Assembly (NCBI RefSeq): GCF_001700435.1
Contig: NZ_LYPC01000020.1
Coordinates: 249,678 to 313,677 of the forward strand
Reading direction: 5' to 3'
From: Paenibacillus pectinilyticus
Lineage (GTDB): Bacteria > Bacillota > Bacilli > Paenibacillales > NBRC-103111
Length of the DNA: 64,000 bases
The translations under genes were made by a program, and so were the position numbers. The notes beneath the pieces are model-generated. The model saw only the letters and a list, made by a program, of their open reading frames with translations, was not told where the DNA came from and did no database searches. Shown here piece by piece: positions 59,922 to 64,000 of this stretch. Position 1 is the stretch's first letter; the number at the start of each line of letters is the position of its first letter.

Positions 59922-61054
59922 GTGAAAAATCGTAATCCAAGGATCATAATTCTGACTGCTAGATTTGGGGACGGACACATCCAGGCTTCCCGGGCGCTGA
60001 TGCAAAGCTTTAAAGATCAAGGGGTAGAAGACGTAAAAGTGATTGATTTGCTTCTCGAAGCTCATTCGTTCCTAAATATTCCAAAAAGATTTATATAACC
60101 AGCACACTAACTACCAAATATGGGCTTGACTACTACGGTTGGAGTTATTACATTACCCGCAATAATAGCTTGGATAGACCTTGGAGCAAGTATTTCAATT
60201 ATTTAGGGGAAAAGAAATTAAGGGAAATAATTCATCAAGAACAGCCAGATGGGATTATAAATGTCTTCCCATTCGGCGCAACACCTGAAATTGCTCAGGG
60301 TTTTGACATTCCAACGTTTACGGTATTAACGGACTATGCCTTGCATGCCCGTTGGTTTCATCCCAAAACCGACAAATATTACGTTGCCACGAATGAGCTC
60401 AAGTCGGAATTATTGACCAAGGGCTTTGAAAACGAGCAAATCGAAGTGACTGAGATTCCAATCAGATCAGCATTTTACAACGTTTCAACAATTCATAACA
60501 GCTTTATTAAACAATTAGATCCATTCAAAAAAACAGTAATGATTGCTGCGGGAGCATATGGAGTACTAGGTGAAATCGAAGTCATGGTAAAGTCATTGCT
60601 ATCCAATTCCGACTGCCAAATTGCTATCGTTTGCGGACGAAATCATAAAATGGAAAAAAGTTTAAGAGAAACTTTTGAAGGAATCAATCAGGTTCACATT
60701 TTCGGGTTTGTTGAAAACATTCAAGAACTAATGGCGATTTCTTCGTGCTTGGTAACAAAGGCTGGGGGACTCACACTTTCTGAGGCATTAACTTTGTCGC
60801 TTCCCGTATTTATTTATAAGCCATTTGGCGGACAGGAAAACGCATTGTATTTTGTCAATAAAAGAATAGCCATGATCGCATTTAACAAAAGTGAACTGGA
60901 AGAGCAACTTATTAGTTTCCTTTCAGATGAAAAGTACACAAAAGAAATAAAAAAGCGTATGATTGCTCTTCGCAAAAAGAGAGCAGCTGACAATATTTCA
61001 AAAAATATCCTACAAACAATTACGACAAAAATATTGGAACCAATCTTAGTTTAA
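59922..61054 (+). pseudogene. UgtP/MGDG-synthase-type glycosyltransferase, frameshifted
   Basis: A GTG at 59922 (GGAGG at 8 nt) opens IILTARFGDGHIQASRALMQ, the diacylglycerol glucosyltransferase N-terminus. The frame ends with PKRFI-stop at 60098; one base earlier or later, near the AAAAA at 60080-60090, the frame LYITSTLTTKYGLDYYGWSY continues and reads without stops to ILEPILV at 61054 (including VLTDYALHARWFHPKTDKYY and SCLVTKAGGLTLSEAL donor motif). A single shift in a homopolymer; the rest is intact, so it is either a recent loss, slippage or sequencing error. Confidence 0.8.
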
Positions 61055-61724
61055 TCTCGACTACAAGACAAAATCGTCGGTTTGGATGCCGGAGTGGACG
61101 ATCATTCTTGTGATCTTTTTTTATAGCAGCGGTATGGTTAAACTTGTCCATGTCCAATATACATTGAATAGGTGGTGCCTTTCTCTTTATATCAAAGAGG
61201 AGGGCATTTTATTGTACTTTTACTTTTCAAAATTATAGTTAAGTCCATTGAACGAACGCTTTCAAGACCCCTAAAAAAGTTCGAAAACATTTCGATGAAT
61301 CCGTAGAGGCGATTGAAAAACATTGGGGTAAAACCGATCTATTATCGTCCCCCTTTGGGTATTATTAATGTTTTTGACCTGATTAGTGATTTCGATTGGT
61401 CATCTGGTCGTTAATGGTAAGTTATTGTAGAAGTAAAGGAGGCACTGAGAGAATAAAAAAAAAATTACTAACCATACTACTTACTGCATCCATTGATTAC
61501 GGAATCTGACTCCATGAAACGCGCTATACAGAGCTTTCTTTCCACGGTTTTTAGAGGTTTGTTTTGCCAGCTTACACTTTGCTATGTTCTTATTATTCGT
61601 TCTTCAACCTAACGAGAGGGATCAATTAAAATTGAAGACTTAACTATTAACACCAAGAACAGCGCTATTTCAATGCAGGAACTTAATAAACAATTGCGAT
61701 TTCACTTAGTAAGGATTGATTCAC
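61055..61724. other. Intergenic stretch with unrecognised remnants
   Basis: About 670 bp. A 50-codon frame at 61088 without ribosome site, a GCCTTTCTCTTT/AAAGAGGAGGGC hairpin (61176-61210) and short broken coding-like pieces (LLSSPFGYY, INVFDLISDFDW near 61340-61400; INTKNSAISMQELNKQL near 61640) are seen, but no family could be named. Confidence 0.45.
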
Positions 61725-62384
61725 ATGAAGCAAACTCAAACCAATACGAAGCTTCTAAGCAGTATAAGTATACTTGTCATTGTAGGCATCATAAGCTATT
61801 ATCTCTATCTTGTTCAGACTGGAGAAGCGGAAAGACTAATTAATCGTATTCGGGATTTTGGGAAAATAGGAATTATTATTGGTATCCTTGTCCAGTCTAT
61901 TGTGAATATTATCCCTGTGCCTGGAGAATTTATTTCAATTGCTCTTATGGAATTATATGGTCCAATTTGGGGAGGTGTTTATTCATGGATTGGAGGTATA
62001 ATGGGTGCGGTTGGAGCGCTCTATTTAACAAAATGGATAGCAAAGCCTTTCTTCGGTAAATTAGCGCAGCCATTCCTTCAAAAAGTGGAAGAATTCACAA
62101 AAAAGCATGAAACATTTGGTCTGTTAGTCATCCGATTCGTCCCGCTGGTCCCGTACCATTTTGTGAACTATACAATGGGGTTTCTGAAAATAAACATTTG
62201 GTCTTTTATCTGGACCACTGGATTGGGCATACTTCCCTATACGATAGCAATGAGTGGTATTTATGCGGGAGTTCGAAATGGTTCACTTCTATGGGGAGCC
62301 ATCGGTATCTTCGTTTTTATAGTATTGCTAGGTTTAAGCTGGATGATAAAAGCCAGGCGGAGACGTATCTCAAATCGCATATAA
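61725..62384 (+). CDS. DedA/TVP38-TMEM64 family membrane protein
   Basis: 219 residues from the ATG at 61725 (TTG at 61716 in frame lacks spacing). Six or so hydrophobic segments enclose the VTT motif: the first re-entrant loop with IPVPGEFISIALMELYGP (about residues 68-85) and GLLVIRFVPLVPYHFVNYTM (about 135-154). Relatives are scramblase- or flippase-like proteins for membrane lipids. Lies after the glycosyltransferase remnant with no clear operon. Confidence 0.85.
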   Translation: MKQTQTNTKLLSSISILVIVGIISYYLYLVQTGEAERLINRIRDFGKIGIIIGILVQSIVNIIPVPGEFISIALMELYGPIWGGVYSWIGGIMGAVGALYLTKWIAKPFFGKLAQPFLQKVEEFTKKHETFGLLVIRFVPLVPYHFVNYTMGFLKINIWSFIWTTGLGILPYTIAMSGIYAGVRNGSLLWGAIGIFVFIVLLGLSWMIKARRRRISNRI

Positions 62385-62443
62385 TTAATTTGAATTTAGA
62401 TCCTCAACAGAAATGAAAAGCACCGCACTTTGAATAGACATTT

Positions 62444-62481
62444 GAAAAAGCTCAGTTTAATCCGAAGGAGGCGCTTTTTCG
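62444..62481 (+). terminator. Terminator-like hairpin after the DedA gene
   Basis: GAAAAAGC pairs with GCTTTTTC about 20 nt further, ending in T-rich DNA. Modest. Confidence 0.5.
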
Positions 62482-62613
62482 TTTTCGCTGCGTAGTTGAC
62501 CCAATTAAAGGAAACTAGACAGCAACTCTAAAAAATCCCCGATATTTATCAACATTTTCTCAATAAATCTTCATCTTCCTCCTGTATTCTTATGCATAAG
62601 AGGTGGTAATCTC

Positions 62614-62814
62614 TTGTCTAAACAATATTGGGTATTTCATACTTCAGCGGTTTTTTTAGGAATTAGTCTGTATTATTTTACAATCATCGGAAAAATGAGT
62701 ACATCCATATAACTTTTATTAACGGAAATTGCTTCCCTTGCCATATGCAGTGGAGGTTTTGCTATTTTACATTTTACGTCCATAACTACTCCAAACCTCA
62801 GTCCCGAACTGTAG
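62614..62814 (+). pseudogene. Small two-helix membrane protein with in-frame stop
   Basis: TTG at 62614 with GAGGTGG upstream: MSKQYWVFHTSAVFLGISLY, then TAA at 62710, then in the same frame LLLTEIASLAICSGGFAILH and SITTPNLSPEL to 62814. Read through, a 66-residue protein with two hydrophobic helices; the TAA looks like a CAA change. Unknown family. Confidence 0.4.
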
Positions 62815-63083
62815 GTCTTTTTTTGTTGTTCAAGGTTTACATCTAAAAATTCTGAGCAAAATTATAAAATGAATTAACGTGTCCTTTCGTATCGATAGCC
62901 ATATCAAAGCATCAAAGCCCCGTGTATTTACACTTCGATAAGAAGGCCGTAGTTTAGCCGCTCCTAGTAAGGCAACGTGATCTAGTTGCTATACTTCGCA
63001 ACACTATTAGATTTTCGCGGGCGTAACCCGAATACCTTATCGCACATATTGCTTGGTAAACATACATTGGAGCTTTCATTTGG

Positions 63084-63640
63084 GTGACGGTTTTTATCTC
63101 TCTAGGGAAGTTAGGTCCACAATGGAAGCAATATCATCATACGATTAATCGTTATCTGATTTACGCAGGGATTATGGCGGCCTCCATATTGCTGTTGGTA
63201 TACGCCTACCAGAGAAATAAGATTCGATATACCGCACTGCTTACAAGTAGCATCCAAAAGGATCGGATGCTCAAATTAATGTGTTTTGCGTTTGTAATTT
63301 TGGGGGGAGAAGCGCAGGATGAGGGATTACGAATGCTATTTAATCGCGTTGGACCTGCCGCTATCAATCATGGATTTCCCTATACATTTCCAAGTGAGCA
63401 ATCTTTGATTTCATTGACAGTATGTGACTTTGCGGCTTATTTGCTAGTTAGAAATATAGGGAATTTGAAAGTTCGTATCTCAGTGACCTTTTATGTTATT
63501 TTACTATGTCTCTAGTTGGGATCTGTCGCGTCTTCATTTATGTAAAATTCCCAAGTGATGTGCTTGCTGGTTACATATAAGGGGGGAATTGGTTCAGTCT
63601 GAAAGTGATCCTATTAGAGATTTATCGAATGCTGCGAAGA
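63084..63640 (+). pseudogene. PAP2-family phosphatase remnant without catalytic residues
   Basis: A frame from 63084 to 63515 ends in FPYTFPSEQSLISLTVCDFA and AYLLVRN, where the phosphatase signature PSGH should be; here it is PSEQ, and the KxxxxxxRP motif is degraded to NRVGP. After the stop at 63515 another frame gives FPSDVLAGYI, the third PAP2 motif, lacking the catalytic His. Membrane helices are present but the enzyme must be dead. Confidence 0.75.
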
Positions 63641-63671
63641 AATGAAATTCATATTTTTTTGAAAAATAGAG

Positions 63672-63700
63672 AAAAAGCCGGTGCTTATGCACCGACTTTT
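63672..63700 (-). terminator. Terminator of the FTR1 gene
   Basis: AAAGCCGGTGC-ttat-GCACCGACTTT hairpin with A/T runs on both sides, 19 bp past the stop codon. Confidence 0.8.
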
Positions 63701-63718
63701 AATGAACCTCATATGATC

Positions 63719-64000
63719 TTAATTCGTTAATTTTTCTGCCAATTTTGGCTTCCATACTCTTATGAATTGTAAGAAGACATAAGAACCAACGACAAAGACG
63801 AAAGCAAAGGCCTGTGCGCTTATGGTTTCAACTGTGGGGAAGAACGCAAACCATAATCCCATCCAGGAAGGAATAGTAAAGTCAAGATTAGTCGTTGAAA
63901 TCCAACCGGCAAGCTGCATTTCTTGAGCGGTCTCGCCTGTCATAACTAAAAGTACTAGGATGAGTAATCCACCGGTTAAGATCAACATTTTCTTGTAAGG
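63719..64000 (-). CDS. FTR1-family iron permease, 3' end (runs off the right edge)
   Basis: The last 93 codons or so of a high-affinity iron permease. The open frame continues through an internal ATG at 63988 (PYKKMLILTG) to the window edge, so the start is outside. Visible: a hydrophobic segment, then GETAQEMQLAGWISTTNLDF, IPSWMGLWFAFFPTVETI and a final membrane helix, the C-terminus of FTR1/EfeU proteins. The E-rich iron motifs (REXXE) are not in the window. Confidence 0.82.
   Translation of the reverse strand, partial: PYKKMLILTGGLLILVLLVMTGETAQEMQLAGWISTTNLDFTIPSWMGLWFAFFPTVETISAQAFAFVFVVGSYVFLQFIRVWKPKLAEKLTN

Larger units (their letters stand above)
62385..63083. other. Intergenic stretch around a small broken membrane gene
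   Basis: Holds a GAAAAAGC/GCTTTTTC terminator (62444-62481) after the DedA gene, the small frame at 62614, and about 250 bp of unrecognised sequence (62820-63080). Confidence 0.4.

Noticed and set aside
61088..61240. 50-codon plus-strand frame
   Set aside because: No ribosome site, no family and overlapped by a hairpin.

Overview
The window looks like chromosomal DNA of a spore-forming, low-to-mid GC Bacillota, most likely Paenibacillus or a close relative. The reasons are Bacillus-type beta-oxidation genes, strong AGGAGG ribosome sites with many TTG/GTG starts, bacillithiol-type redox proteins, a HelD of the Bacillus type, cotJ spore-coat genes, a Bacillus-type CtaG and many Paenibacillus-flavoured small families. 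No tRNA, rRNA or CRISPR array was seen.

Region 1 (1-11.7 kb) is a fatty-acid degradation locus, all on the plus strand: a membrane Fe-S oxidoreductase (fadF, cut by the left edge), fadN, fadA, fadE, an acyl-CoA synthetase, a hotdog thioesterase, then a PucR-type regulator whose promoter is preceded by two matching TGTCAT-N5-ATGACA palindromes. Together these would activate acyl chains, run the beta-oxidation cycle and pass electrons to the membrane. Region 2 (11.7-23.7 kb) is ordinary housekeeping: a BrxC-like bacilliredoxin, EamA and MFS transporters, an M20 peptidase, an SGNH esterase, two tandem DegV/FakB-type fatty-acid binding proteins, HelD, a glutathione-peroxidase-type enzyme, a PIG-L deacetylase (BshB2-like) overlapping a MOSC protein, a zinc-ribbon/HTH protein and a DUF1904 protein. 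Region 3 (23.8-27.5 kb) is a run of three related family-2 glycosyltransferases, the last a fusion containing a second copy of its neighbour.

Region 4 (about 28.0-37.0 kb) is the most unusual part. The 5' end of topB stops in mid-gene and is followed by an AT-rich mobile element: three large tyrosine recombinases and a small coiled-coil protein in one tightly coupled operon (organisation like Tn554 and the intA-tfp-intB-srap elements), then a convergent two-gene unit with a stand-alone DGQHR/DndB-like protein, and a divergent XRE regulator with an inverted-repeat operator. The rest of topB is not in the window.

Region 5 (37-64 kb) is a decaying accessory region. Intact genes (ctaG, DUF2243, DUF3231, cotJA, cotJB, a 35-residue-repeat Q/N/Y-rich protein, thpR, an MBL hydrolase, Mn catalase, manC, DUF6492, a DUF347 membrane protein, DUF1003, a DedA-family protein and the 3' end of an FTR1 iron permease) alternate with many broken ones (an alcohol dehydrogenase, cotJC, an MFS pump, RNase J, a GT4 glycosyltransferase, IS110 transposase pieces, polysaccharide deacetylase, a second shredded copy of the manC-GT4-DUF6492 segment, a ugtP-like glycosyltransferase and a PAP2 phosphatase). 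Within it lie an orphan 234-residue protein flanked by a perfect 19-bp inverted repeat and by a GC-rich block of five consecutive short hairpins (about 54.98-55.14 kb) that no gene explains.
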